Source: Aureobasidium sp. EXF-3400 (taxonomy: Eukaryota > Ascomycota > Dothideomycetes > Dothideales > Saccotheciaceae). Taken from it: a stretch of DNA of 64,000 nt. Positions within the stretch are counted from its first letter, which is position 1, and every line of letters starts with the position of its first letter. Positions 52,871 through 63,313 of this stretch are shown here, one piece after another. The stretch lies in NCBI GenBank assembly GCA_024195585.1, contig SWBL01000050.1:62001-126000 (forward strand), read 5' to 3'. Below the pieces are notes generated by a model, which made no database searches, was not told the origin of the DNA, and saw nothing but the letters and a program-made list of their open reading frames with translations. The position numbers and the translations under genes are program-made.

Positions 52871-54770
52871 ATGGACCGGACATCTGTTGATCGCGGCGGT
52901 CGTATGCGATCAGCTGTAAGTTTAACAATAATCATCCTTATGCAAAATAGCTGATGTCCAACAGTCCTCCATCCAACAAGACAACTTTGACGTAACATCT
53001 CCAAGTGCAGAAGACAGCAACGATGAACCCCCACTCAACCCGACCGTCAACCGAGCCCGAACATGGAATCTAGCAGACTCATCTCCAAACACAGCTATAC
53101 GCCGCCGAGGCACAACAACAAGTTTCCGTCCTCGAAACAGATCTCTAGTTCGAAGAGCCACTGGAACAAGTTTCGGAAATGAGGAACAGTTTAGTCTTGC
53201 TGGACCTCAGGATGTTGTTGCTGTTGCTCCTCAACACTACGTAGATCCAGGATATGCTCAACTCAACCCAGCCTATTCACAACCTCTACACGCCAAACCA
53301 GTATGGTCGCTAGCAAAACCGCTTCCCAGAGTGGTGAGGCCGGGTATGGTACCCACAGCCAGCGAACTCGATACCATCAACAACCAAGCCGGCGATACAG
53401 AAATCACAGAAGGTGACGTAGAACAAGGACCAGAACCTACGTTACGTCTCGGTCGCGTAACTTCAAAACTGCAAGCCGTACGAGCAGAACGCGAGAGACG
53501 ATTTGTAGAAGGCAGATCTGGATCTAAGAAACTTGGAAGAGCGAGAGCGGATTCTCAATCTTCTTTGCATTCTCAGAATCAACAATTGAGGAGGGAGAAT
53601 AGTGCTCAGCAAGGAAGCACTGTTGATGTTTTGCCTGATGTGGCTGAGGAACACGAACCCATGGACCATGAACAGTTTCCAGATTATAGCGAGGGTCCTT
53701 TTGATCCTAGTCCTTCTTATCGTCCTACCTATGAGTTCGACGACTCGTTCTCGGCAAAGACAGCGCTGGATACAGGACTCTCTGATGATGACTTGACGCT
53801 TACCCATAATAATCTTGAAGATGAAGTGTACAATGCACACACACATTGGAGCATTATACGCCACCGTTTCCGCCATTCACTTGCAGAGTTCCTGGCTTGC
53901 TTTGTGCAGCTAACCCTCGGCTTTTCTGCAGATCTGGCGGTTACAATGGGAGGCGCACCTGCCAACAACGCAATTTTCGGATCTTTGGCTTGGGGCTTTG
54001 CGACAATGATTGGCATTTACATCGCTGGAGGACCTTCAGGCGCGCATCTAAATCCTGTTATTACAATTGTGCTGTACATTTTCCGCGGTTTCCCTAAACG
54101 ACATATCGGATCCTATATCGCAGCACAATTCTTGGGTGCCCTGGCAGCTGGATTCGTCACTTACGCAATTTTTTCCTCGCAAATGACTGCGTTCATCGCA
54201 AACCCAACCACAGGAACAACGGAAGTGGAAGCTACACAATCAATCCTCAATGCCTTTGTCACTGGCCTTCGTAATGATAACGTCACACTAGCTTGCGGCT
54301 ACTTCTCAGAATTCGTAGCTACGGCTTTCTTGGCTTTGATCGTTCTTGCCTTAGGTGACGATACAAACGCACCTCCTGGCGCTGGCACCACTGCCCTCAT
54401 CCTCGGTTTTGTCATTTGTGTTTTATTGCAAGCTTTTGCAAGCAATACAGGAGCAGCTATAAATCCCACCCGCGATCTAGGGCCTAGAATAGCTTTGTGG
54501 GCGTTAGGCTTTTCTACAGACTTGCTTTGGAAGGGTAATTGGTGGCTTTGGGGTCCGTGGTTGGCTTGTGTACCTGGAGGTATTGCAGGTGCGCTTGCTT
54601 ATGATATCTGTATCTTTGAGGGTGGTGAGTCGCCTGTCAATTATCCTCAGAAACGGATTTGGAGGGCTGGACATAAGACGAAGAAGAAGTGGGCGAGAAG
54701 ACTGAGGCCGTGGAAAGGAGGGAAGGGGAGGAAAAATAAGGGGCAGAACCAGATGGAACAGAAGGCATAG
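52871..54770 (+). CDS. Aquaporin-like (MIP) channel with long N-terminus and altered NPA boxes
   Basis: Exons 52871-52915 and 52965-54770, intron 49 nt, 616 residues. The first 330 or so residues are hydrophilic and rich in Arg/Ser/Gln (ARTWNLADSSPNTAIRRRGT), presumably cytosolic. The six-helix MIP core follows: FRHSLAEFLACFVQLTLGFS, WGFATMIGIYIAGGPSGAHL, FSEFVATAFLALIVLALGDD. The first pore box reads NPV (in SGAHLNPVITIV, about 377) and the second NPT (in GAAINPTRDLGPRIALW, about 516), where NPA is usual. The arginine of the selectivity filter is kept. Such channels pass water, glycerol or other small solutes; altered boxes make the substrate uncertain. The C-terminus is basic. Its 3' end faces the orphan membrane gene, 83 bp away. 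Confidence 0.88.
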
Positions 54771-54853
54771 ATTTCTCTTGTTTCTTGATAGAGTGTATAG
54801 AACAACGATAGACATGATAGATATAATTTTCATAGATTTCATAAAATATTAGA

Positions 54854-56681
54854 TTATATGGCATTTGGACCGGTCGAACTTGTCGATCTTTCCAATGCAT
54901 CTCGAGAGGAGATGTGAACCGCAGAAGGCACCTCTAGAGTATTACTGCGACCTCGAGCTGCAATACTTGGACCAGCAGTTGTGGTAGGCGAGATCGCGTC
55001 TTGACTGTCGACTGATCTCGCTCCTACTGAATCGGACCGCGGCCTTTGAAACGCGTGATCTTGCGCAAAAGGACTGGCCACTCGCATATCTGAAGTACGA
55101 CTGGCCGATCTTGACAGGCGTCCTGAACTGTATAGTCGCTCTGTATTCGCCAACCCAGCGTCTCTAAACTCCTGACCAGGAATTGTGGGATAGTTGTGGT
55201 AGTCGCGTCTGTATGACGGATTATCGAATCGACTTGGACCAGGAGTGCCCATGTAGTCGCCGACTTTGTGCATGAATTCAGCTACTTTACGTCGACCTCC
55301 TTTATCGGCTGGCACAGTGCTAGCCATGCTTCGCTGAGTATTGACATGTGTAAGGGCATTAGGCTTTGTCCTGCTGTGGTTGGAGTTGTGAGTCTCCGGT
55401 CGAACGCTACAGTGGCAAGATGAGTTGGAAATGGACCCTGAATCTGTTTCCTCGGTTTCCGGGTTGGCAGATGTAGAAGTCAGATATACGACAAGCGATC
55501 CAGCCATAGCAATTCCAGTGCCAACTATTGGCGCCCATTGACCTAACACTAATGTCAGCTATCATTCAGATGATCAACAACCAAGAAGAACATGCTTACC
55601 AATACTTGCGATAGGTTCTGTCTGGTATCTGACTTGTTGACTGAACAAGTTGATTTCACCAAGGATTAGGATGACCACTACGGCAATGCCAAACAATGGT
55701 GCTTCGATGACATTCAAGAAGCGTCTGATGAGGTTGTTAATATCCTTGACCTTTTTCTCTTCCGGGTCCTTCTCAGTTGGTACACCATAACGTGATTTCC
55801 AGTTGATCTCGAGGATCTTATTCCACATAGAGATGAGTGTAAGGATCGCTGGGATGCAACATGCTGCACAGAGGAGAGTCACAGTGCCGAATGTTAGTCG
55901 AGTCGGAGCAGGTATCACATAGATGTTGTTTGCTGCATCTTGACGCATCGGGGAAAAGGGGCCCGAGTCTACTGAACAGACCATGCCGCAGAGAGTTGTC
56001 CCGTATTCAAAGTTTGTAAGAGATATCAGACTTCCGTTGGCTGATGTGCAGACATGAGTCTTGGTGCGGAAGAATTCAACAGCCAGACTTAGCAAGCCTA
56101 AGCATCTGTCAGCACTCCGACGACATGGTGAACAATATGGATATATTTCTTACCAGAAAGGATGAGACCTGTCCATAAGAAGATGATGTTTCGGCCGGGG
56201 TCCAGGAAATATGTCTTTGAGTTTTTGACGGTTGCGGGAGCTGCCAGAATACCTAAAGAGCATAATTGAAATGCTCCATAGATGTCCATATCTACAGCGC
56301 CTGGCAATAGTTAGCTGAATGCGTCATCATACTCTTAAAGCCATTCAAACTCACCATCAACATGCAGAGCTGCAAGTGTAATACCATGAAGGGCAGCAAC
56401 CGCAGGAAATAGCAATACAGCGGCTAGACAAGCATTCTTTATCCAGTCTGCCTTTTTACCAAACACACACAGAACGACGAGAACATAGTAACTAAATTCG
56501 TCAGTGACGAAATTCAAGAGATGTCGCCTCATCAAACTCACAGCACTCTTGAACCTGGTCCATACTGTCCACTCACTGGCCAGGCACATACAACATGCAA
56601 TCCAAGATCCGAGCCGTCTGGTGTTGTCACGTTTCGTGGAAGCAATCCCCCAATCAGGACTGTCGGTGAGATGGGCGGCAT
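54854..56681 (-). CDS. Orphan multi-span membrane protein (536 aa)
   Basis: Five exons: 56681-56542, 56491-56355, 56300-56154, 56097-55600 and 55542-54854; introns 50-57 nt. The N-terminus is short (MPPISPTVLIGGLLPRNVTT) and not a clear signal peptide. About seven membrane segments follow: YYVLVVLCVFG, NACLAAVLLFPAVAALHGIT, FQLCSLGILAAPATV, NIIFLWTGLILSGLLSLAVE, FGTVTLLCAACCIPAILTLI, LFGIAVVVILILGEINLF and IVGTGIAMAGSLVVYLTS. A Cys-rich loop (CTSANGSLISL...CGMVCSVDS) lies between segments 4 and 5. The last 200 residues are hydrophilic and Ser/Arg-rich. The layout is receptor-like, but I recognise no known receptor family motif. The ATG at 56681 is the first after an in-frame stop. Confidence 0.75.
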
Positions 56682-57302
56682 GTCCAAGAAGAGCGTCGCC
56701 GCCGAAGGAGGGCCGACAGGAGGTGGTTGAATATCGGTTAATTGCTCCGCCTATGACAGAAAGCTGTTACCTTATTTCTCGAAGCTTGATGCTGGTCTCC
56801 AAGAACTTGGTAAAGAGAAGAAGGTTATGTTCGTAACGATGTCTGGATTCCATCTTCGAATGAGGCGCTGCGCCTTCGGGGCGTGGAAGACACTCTCGGG
56901 TACTTAGGCACTTTTTGTGGCTGCCTTTTTCTTGGGCTGGGAAGGATCATGGTGCCTCGCTGCTTGGTGAAAGTGAGGCTGAGGCGGCGGGGTCAACAGT
57001 CGATCCTTGACCGGTTTTCTGCAACACCACGTGCAACTGCTGTCAGAAGCGACTTCTACGAAAGAGGGATTGAGTTTGTAGACCGCCTGCCTAATAACAG
57101 ATACGAGGACGCGCAAGATCTTGCCGTCACTCGGCCGCTGCTCAACCCCTTGCCACTGTCCTCAGATTAGAATCGACGTTTGATATATCTCTTGCGCGTC
57201 GCACTGAATTATGTCGTCGCGACGACGTGAGTGAGACAAAAAGACCACCCGACTCCAAAGACCCGCAGAGCGTGTTGCGTTCCTCCGACAAAGCGATCAA
57301 AG
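56682..57302. promoter_or_regulatory. Divergent region between two membrane-protein genes
   Basis: About 620 bp holding the promoters of the orphan membrane gene (minus) and the permease gene (plus). An open frame at 56883-57170 (+) starts with GTG and has no motif; I treat it as chance. No TATA box is obvious. Confidence 0.4.
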
Positions 57303-59561
57303 ATGGCGGAAGACCTTAACACCAACAAGATCAAAGAATGGCGGTCGATTGTGACACTCATTGTGTTTCTGTTGACCAGTAAGTCGGCGCCGTGCCATAG
57401 TGCAAGCAAGAGACCATCCTGACTCGAATGTAGATATCGTGGTCCTTTTCCCATTCAAGATTCCGATATATATCCCACGAGTTATCTACAACGGTATCCT
57501 GAACATACTCAGTGCTTGTCGCATAATACCATCTAGGCGACATGGAAACTCACACAGCAAAGGCGGCGACAGAGCCTCAAGATTCGTGCGGATGAATTTT
57601 TCAATGAGTTTTTCGACAGCACCCTTGATTGCAGACCTCTTTTTACTGGCAATCTCAGCTATTGGACGACAAGAAGTACATGATGGTACAGTTGGAGCTG
57701 ACAATATCAGTCCCATCGACATTATGGTATTCTTCGTGACTTTGGCATACATCGCCATCTCGATCGATGCATCCGGACTTATCAGATTCCTGGCCTTCAA
57801 AGTGTTGCAAAAAGGAGGCAAAGTGGGCCATTTACTCTTCTTCTACTTGTACGCATTCTTCTTCAGTCTCGGAACTTTCGTTGGAAATGATCCCATTATT
57901 CTGTCTGGCACGGCTTTCCTGGCATACATGACGCGAGTCTCGAGCAACATCGACAATCCCAGAGCGTGGATGTACTCACAGTTTGCGATTGCAAATATCG
58001 CCTCGGCTATTCTGGTTTCATCGAACCCGACAAACCTGGTACTTGCTGGAGCCTTCCAGATCAAGTTTATCGTCTACACGGCGAACATGATCGTTCCCGT
58101 TGTGGTCACTGCGATCGTTTTGTTCCCTTTCTTGCTATACGTTGTTTTCGCAAGTCCACAGCTTATCCCGCTCTCGATCGAAATGGAAACCCTATCAGAC
58201 GAAGCCAAAAACAAGAAGCCAGTCAATCCTAACATCCCCCAAGCGAAGGGAAAGAAAGATGAAGATGACGAAGAGTCCGTCGAAAATAAGGAGGCTGCAC
58301 TTGCAGAAATTATGAATCCATTCTTAGACAAAGGAGGTGCAATATTCGGAGCTGTTGTTATGGCAGTTGCACTCATCACGCTACTCGGACTCAACGCAGC
58401 CAGTTCAGAGATTGGTGAACATCCCGTATTCTGGATCACACTACCGGCCGCATTCATCATGTTCTGCTGGGACGTCACCTTTGGATGGAAACACAGAAAG
58501 GAAACTCGCAAGATCGCAAAGACACGTCAAGCCGAATTTGCACAGGCGCAAGAAGACCGAGCCAGCAGTGTCAGAAATACTGGTGGTATGTTTCAAACGC
58601 CGGGGGCCTCGAGTTCGTTCGTTCACGTGGTACCACCTACACCAGAGCCCGCAGGTTCCGAGAAGAGCGTTCGATCTCTGGCGAACTCAAGTCCCAATAC
58701 CGACTCGACACTCCCTCCGGCGGGAAGGGACTCGGGAGATGGCGTCCTGGTCAGTAAAGAGGAACCCAAATACTCCTCTACCCAGCTATCGTTGCCTGAG
58801 AGGAACCACTTGCACACCAGAAAGCTGGATTCGGCACTGGATAAAGCTATCGACGAAGAGAAGACCCGATCTTGCAGCGAAGACATGCACTCCCCACAAG
58901 AACCTCAAAGATGGAATTTAGCGACATGGCTCTCATCAAAGTACAGATGGCTGCAAGAGACTTTCCCTACCGTCATGGCAGTTTTGAGCCATCTTCCTCT
59001 CAAGCTTGTACCTTTCGCCCTATCAATGTTCGTGTTGATTCAAGGGCTTGTCACAAAAGGCTGGGTACCCGTGTTCGCCTATGGCTGGGATCACTGGGTC
59101 ACCAAGACCGGCACTATCGGTGCGATAGGTGGAATGGGTTTCCTCGGTGTTATTCTTTGCAACGTAAGTATGTTTACCGCATTCAAGAACACTAGACTGA
59201 CATCAAATCACAGTTCGCGGGCACAAACATCGGCACAACCATCCTGCTCGCTCGAGTTGTTCAAGCTTGGCAACAAATCCATATCAACAACGGCATTCCT
59301 ATCAGCGACCGCACCTTTTGGGCAACTGTATATGCCATGGCTCTAGGCGTCAACTATGGCGCTTTCAGTACAGCATTCAGTGCATCGTTGGCTGGTCTGT
59401 TGTGGCGAGACATCCTTGCTCGTAAGCATATCCATGTCCGACGACTCGATTTCGCGAGAGAGAACATCCCCATCATTGCGACGTCGATGGTAGTTGGTTG
59501 TGCAGTTTTGATTGGTGAGATTTACATAATAAGGGACAATTCGCCGTATAAGATGGGATAG
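57303..59561 (+). CDS. ArsB/NhaD/CitT-superfamily anion permease
   Basis: Exons 57303-57378, 57434-59163 and 59214-59561; introns 55 and 50 nt; 717 residues. It is an ion-transporter-superfamily permease with an inverted repeat of membrane helices. The N-terminal half has MNFSMSFSTAPLIADLFLLA, IMVFFVTLAYIAISIDASGL, FFFSLGTFVGNDPIILSGTA, and the hairpin IASAILVSSNPTNLVLAGAF, whose S-N-P-T-N motif is the substrate or ion loop. Two large cytosolic loops follow (about 265-320 and 395-520, the second Ser/Pro-rich). The second half ends with FAGTNIGTTILLARVVQ (second G-T-N-I-G loop) and GVNYGAFSTAFSASLAGLLW. Fungal members may export arsenite or carry citrate or other anions; the sequence does not decide. 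Confidence 0.88.
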
Positions 59562-59684
59562 AAATGTGTGTAGGAAATCTCAGCTCTGGAGTTTATAGAT
59601 TGTACACAAAACCAAAAAACATTGATCTAGACCAGGACTATGTGTCAAGTTGACAAAGACGACACGCTTAATCTTGAGCCCTAC

Positions 59685-60251
59685 TCAGTTCCCACTCATC
59701 GGCAATCCCTCAGTTCCTCTTCCATGATCCTCACCAAGCACCTCACCACCGACAACCAGTTTTTCACAATCCTGCAATACAAATGTCATTCTCGCCCATT
59801 TGCTCTCACTCGGATTTTTCCACGAATGCATCGTTGCCCTCTGTACTGCAATATCTCCCGGCTTCATCAATTGCCTGTCTCCAGAATCCAACACCAGTTC
59901 TATCTCCCCTGCAATTACAATGCCATAATCCAACGACTGAGTTCTATGCATCATACACTCAAATCCAGGTGCAAAGTCAACGGTACGACATACTGTGCCG
60001 TTCGGATTCACCAAGCCGAGTTTTCCTGACGAGGTAACTTTGTCGTGGGTTTTGATATCTGTGTTGTCATTGAGGTTTGCTGGGAATTGGGATGTTGTGT
60101 AGGCGACATTGAAGGCCATTTCTTTGTTATCGTAGACTGTCCAATTTGCAGGGCGGGATTCTTCGATGATCGCTTTGTTGGAGTTGTTGTGACCGGTGAG
60201 GTATGTGGTTATTGATGGCAGGTCTGAGATTTGGGGTTGTTGGGAAGACAT
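59685..60251 (-). CDS. Small cupin-domain protein
   Basis: Single exon, 188 residues. The single cupin barrel reads TVDFAPGFECMMHRTQSLDYG (motif 1, with H-x-T where many have H-x-H), GIVIAGEIELVLDSGDRQLM, and PGDIAVQRATMHSWKNPS (motif 2, with P-G-D and H-x-W-x-N). At least one His ligand of each motif remains, so a metal may still bind. This is a common fungal type (cupin_2) found near oxidative and secondary-metabolic enzymes, but most members are uncharacterised. Its promoter holds a repeated agaatatcgat word. It converges with the permease gene, 123 bp apart. Confidence 0.88.
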   Translation of the reverse strand: MSSQQPQISDLPSITTYLTGHNNSNKAIIEESRPANWTVYDNKEMAFNVAYTTSQFPANLNDNTDIKTHDKVTSSGKLGLVNPNGTVCRTVDFAPGFECMMHRTQSLDYGIVIAGEIELVLDSGDRQLMKPGDIAVQRATMHSWKNPSESKWARMTFVLQDCEKLVVGGEVLGEDHGRGTEGLPMSGN

Positions 60252-60789
60252 GTTGATTGCCGACTTCTTAGGAAGGTGCTTGAGATGGAAGGTGGATTTG
60301 TCTAATGAGTTCTTTCTACTTCGAGTTGTCAGTTGCTAGGGGAAAGAACCATCGAGGCCATGATATATGTATTCGTCCTTCTTTACCCCGCTTCCTGACT
60401 CTTCGGGAGAAGGTGCAGATTAAGAATATCGATGCCGGTTGACTGCACCTTCTTCGGGACCCCTTCGGACTCCGGGGAAGCAGAATATCGATCACATCTC
60501 GGGCGGTCCGTGATTATGGGGAGTACGAATCTCAACTTTCCATCATCATTTAGCGGTTCGGAAGCTGCTTTCCAATTGTTGGATTGTGATGGAAGGTGGT
60601 TGAAGCATACCTAGGCAGGAAAGGCCTGTGGTTCTGCTGACTAAGCCATGCGTGCTTGACGTCTCTATCCCAATACTTCTACAGCCATAAAGAGACTCTC
60701 TAACACTCTCATTGATACTCCTATGTGCACCAAACTCCTGATTTCCTGTAAATCTATCATGTCTATACAAAAACTCCCCTTGTCATCAT
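60252..60789. promoter_or_regulatory. Promoter region of the cupin gene
   Basis: About 540 bp between two minus-strand genes. The word agaatatcgat occurs twice, 59 bp apart (60423-60433 and 60482-60492). Between them is a GC-rich inverted element (cttcgggaccccttcggactccggggaag) with several CGG/CCG triplets, the kind of half-site bound by Zn2Cys6 activators (inference). Confidence 0.4.
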
Positions 60790-63313
60790 TTATCTACATC
60801 TCGCCATTTCTCTTCCAAGACACTTCAAACAGCCACACTTCTGCTCTTCATCTTCTCCACTTCTCGCACAATCCACCATCAAAGCTCCAGGTCCCTCCTT
60901 GACAGCTGCAGCAACAGCAAAAGCCAATGTCAAAGAAAACCTCACCCACAACCATGGAGAATGTCTACTCAGCATAGGTGCTTCCTCTCTTCTCTGTCTT
61001 TCATTCCTCAATGCCTGTGTGCTCCTTCGTTTCGAGACTTTGCGTTGGGTCTCGAAGACACAAGTTGAAGGTGATGCTCGTCGACTGCGTGATTGTCGTG
61101 ATGGACAAGGCGAGAGGTTGATATCGTCAGAGTCAGCTTCGGAGTCGGAGTCTTCTGCTTGAGGTTCGCTTCTTGAGGGTGATGGAGAAGATTGGCGATA
61201 GGGCGTTTGCATCAAAATGGCATTCTCGTGTAGCGAACATGCCATCAACCTTCTAGTTGCCAAAGGACCGAGTAACGCATGCAACAACATCCATTGGAAG
61301 CGATTCAATGTCCTGGATAACAAGAATGCTTGATGAGCTCTTGCTACACACCTCCTCGCAACCTTGAATGGTTGACGCAGAAGCTCCTTGATTATCTCGA
61401 CGATGCCAGTAGACTTCGGCGCAGGTGCTGGAAGCGCAGAAGAAGAGACTCGGGAAGAAGGTGGGTAGAGGGAAAGACCCGTGGCTTCGGAGATACTGCG
61501 TTGATGACGCAGACGCAAGGCTCCAGAGACGTTTCTTTGGATGCCAGTGGCGTGAGACGAGGAGGCCAAGTCTGCGGGTTTGGCGTTCAAAGTTGCAAAA
61601 GGTGTGGGCCCTGAAGAAGTCGTTTGAGAGTCATCGTCGTGTCTAGCGGCGTGCAGCTCTTCTAGTAAGTTTCTACCAGTGTTGGGGCCTATTGACGGGT
61701 ACTCTGCTGATGTGTTATGTGAAGTTGTGGTTTGTTGAGGCGTGGGTGTTTTGTCTTCTTCAGTCAAGAGGATCGAAGAAGAAGACTCTGTGGCAACAAA
61801 TGGATGGAGCAATGACGGTTCCAGTCCATCTGTATTTGTTTTTGCTCGTCTGCGTCCAGTGATGGGACTGAATTCATGACAACTGGCTCTCCTTGGCGCA
61901 ACATGTACTTCCGGGAATGGGAAAGCGCGAGGAGAATCATGAGGTTCGTAGATAGGTGCCGAAGCCAGTATAGGAGCCAATTGAGCAGCAGACAAGATCA
62001 AAGGTTTGGGAAGATGAGAACCACCATGGAATCTCCGCATCCTCCGATTTGGACGAGCGCGGGAGGAAGATGGTGGAGGTTCTTGGTTCATGAGGAGGCT
62101 GAAGTCGATGCTGTTGCGTGAGGCATCACTGACAAAGGACTCTCGCTTAGAGGCGTCCCATTCTGCGTCACTGACTGGATTATCAAAATAGTCCTGTACA
62201 GCACCCTCGCTTTGTGGTCTGGACTCCTCGCCTTCGTGATGTTCAAGCATACTCGCTTGGTGCAAAGAGCCCGCAGTAGGAAAGCGGTGAAATGACAACC
62301 TCTTCTGTCTTGTGCTCCTGGATTCTTTGGTGAATGGAGGTTGAGAAAGCGGCGTTTCTGTCTTGATAGGAGAGGTGACAAGCAAATGTGCAAACGTCTC
62401 CAACCTCTTTTCAAACTCGACATTTGCAGCTTCGGCAATGTCCAGAGCTTTTCTCGTGGCGTCGAGTTGAGCTTGGAGTTCTTTGACCTTTTGCAAGTAC
62501 TTGTCGCCATCTGCTTCCAGCATGTTGATTCTCGCACGAAGGTTGTTTTCGACACCATCATGCTCTTCCATGACCTGCAACACCCTCTCATCAAACTCGG
62601 CCTCCCAACGAGAGTTTTCTTGTTCTAGTCTTCGGATGTCTTGATTCAGCGAACGTATCTTTTGACCCTTCTCTTTTGTCACGGACGGCGAGTTCAACGA
62701 GGCTAGCTGGGTCTGGTAGGCGGCGAGTTCAGATTCGAGGTATGCGATGTGTTGATCTTGTTGATCCGAGTCGGGGTTGCTCTTGTAGGATTGTGTGCGT
62801 TGATGCTTCTTTCTCGACTTTGTGAGGTTTGGAGCTTCGGGTGGGAGACTGGGTGGGGGTTTCGTCAGCGTCACTGTCGATACAAGGTGGGGCAGATCTG
62901 TGTTACCATGCTGGCGACGACTCAAAGTTCCATGCCTTGTCGTCTCCATTCTCGTCTGCAAAGACGGACAGGACCGAGTCGTGCTTGTTCTTGTTCTTGT
63001 CTTTTCTCCGCAGACTTGAGTTGCTGACTTCTTGTAGTATGCTAGACGACCTTCCTCTTGCACTCAGGTATGCTTTGTTTGACTCAGGTTGTTGTGGTAA
63101 ATCTGAAGTAGGTGTGTCATCTTGTTGTGCTGGTGAAGACCAGGCATCCGAAGTCCTGCGCTTGGGTGTAATGTTGCGATTGGGCAAGACTCGACCTCGG
63201 AAGCCATTCTTTCGTAATTGAAGTCGTCGGTTTGCTCGCGTTGTTCCAGGACCGGCGAGGGGTGACGATCTCTGCTCGACCTCCTCCATGTCTAGGGAGA
63301 GTTTTGATTCCAT
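60790..63313 (-). CDS. Orphan coiled-coil protein with C-terminal membrane anchor (821 aa)
   Basis: Exons 63313-62907 and 62848-60790, intron 58 nt (donor GTAACA). The N-terminal 150 residues are basic and disordered (RRLQLRKNGFRGRVLPNRNI). A coiled coil spans about 165-290: HIAYLESELAAYQTQLASLN, IRSLNQDIRRLEQENSRWEA, ELQAQLDATRKALDIAEAAN. A long Ser/Pro-rich middle includes PTAGSLHQASMLEHHEGEES and PNRRMRRFHGGSHLPKPLIL. Near the end, helices (IVEIIKELLRQPFKVARRCV, LSRTLNRFQWMLLHALLGPL) precede a membrane segment WVRFSLTLAFAVAAAV (about 768-785) and a Cys-rich tail CGCLKCLGREMARCR. The plan suggests a membrane-tethered scaffold, but I recognise no family. The Cys-rich tail may bind metal or be lipidated. 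Confidence 0.78.

Noticed and set aside
56883..57170. 95-codon + strand frame between two membrane-protein genes
   Set aside because: Begins with GTG, no motif, lies in a shared promoter region.
42605..63313. A secondary-metabolite gene cluster (dehydrogenases, transporters, cupin)
   Set aside because: No polyketide synthase, peptide synthetase, terpene cyclase, P450 or pathway regulator is present, and conserved housekeeping genes (RAD7 within the span, PRE8 just before it) are interspersed.
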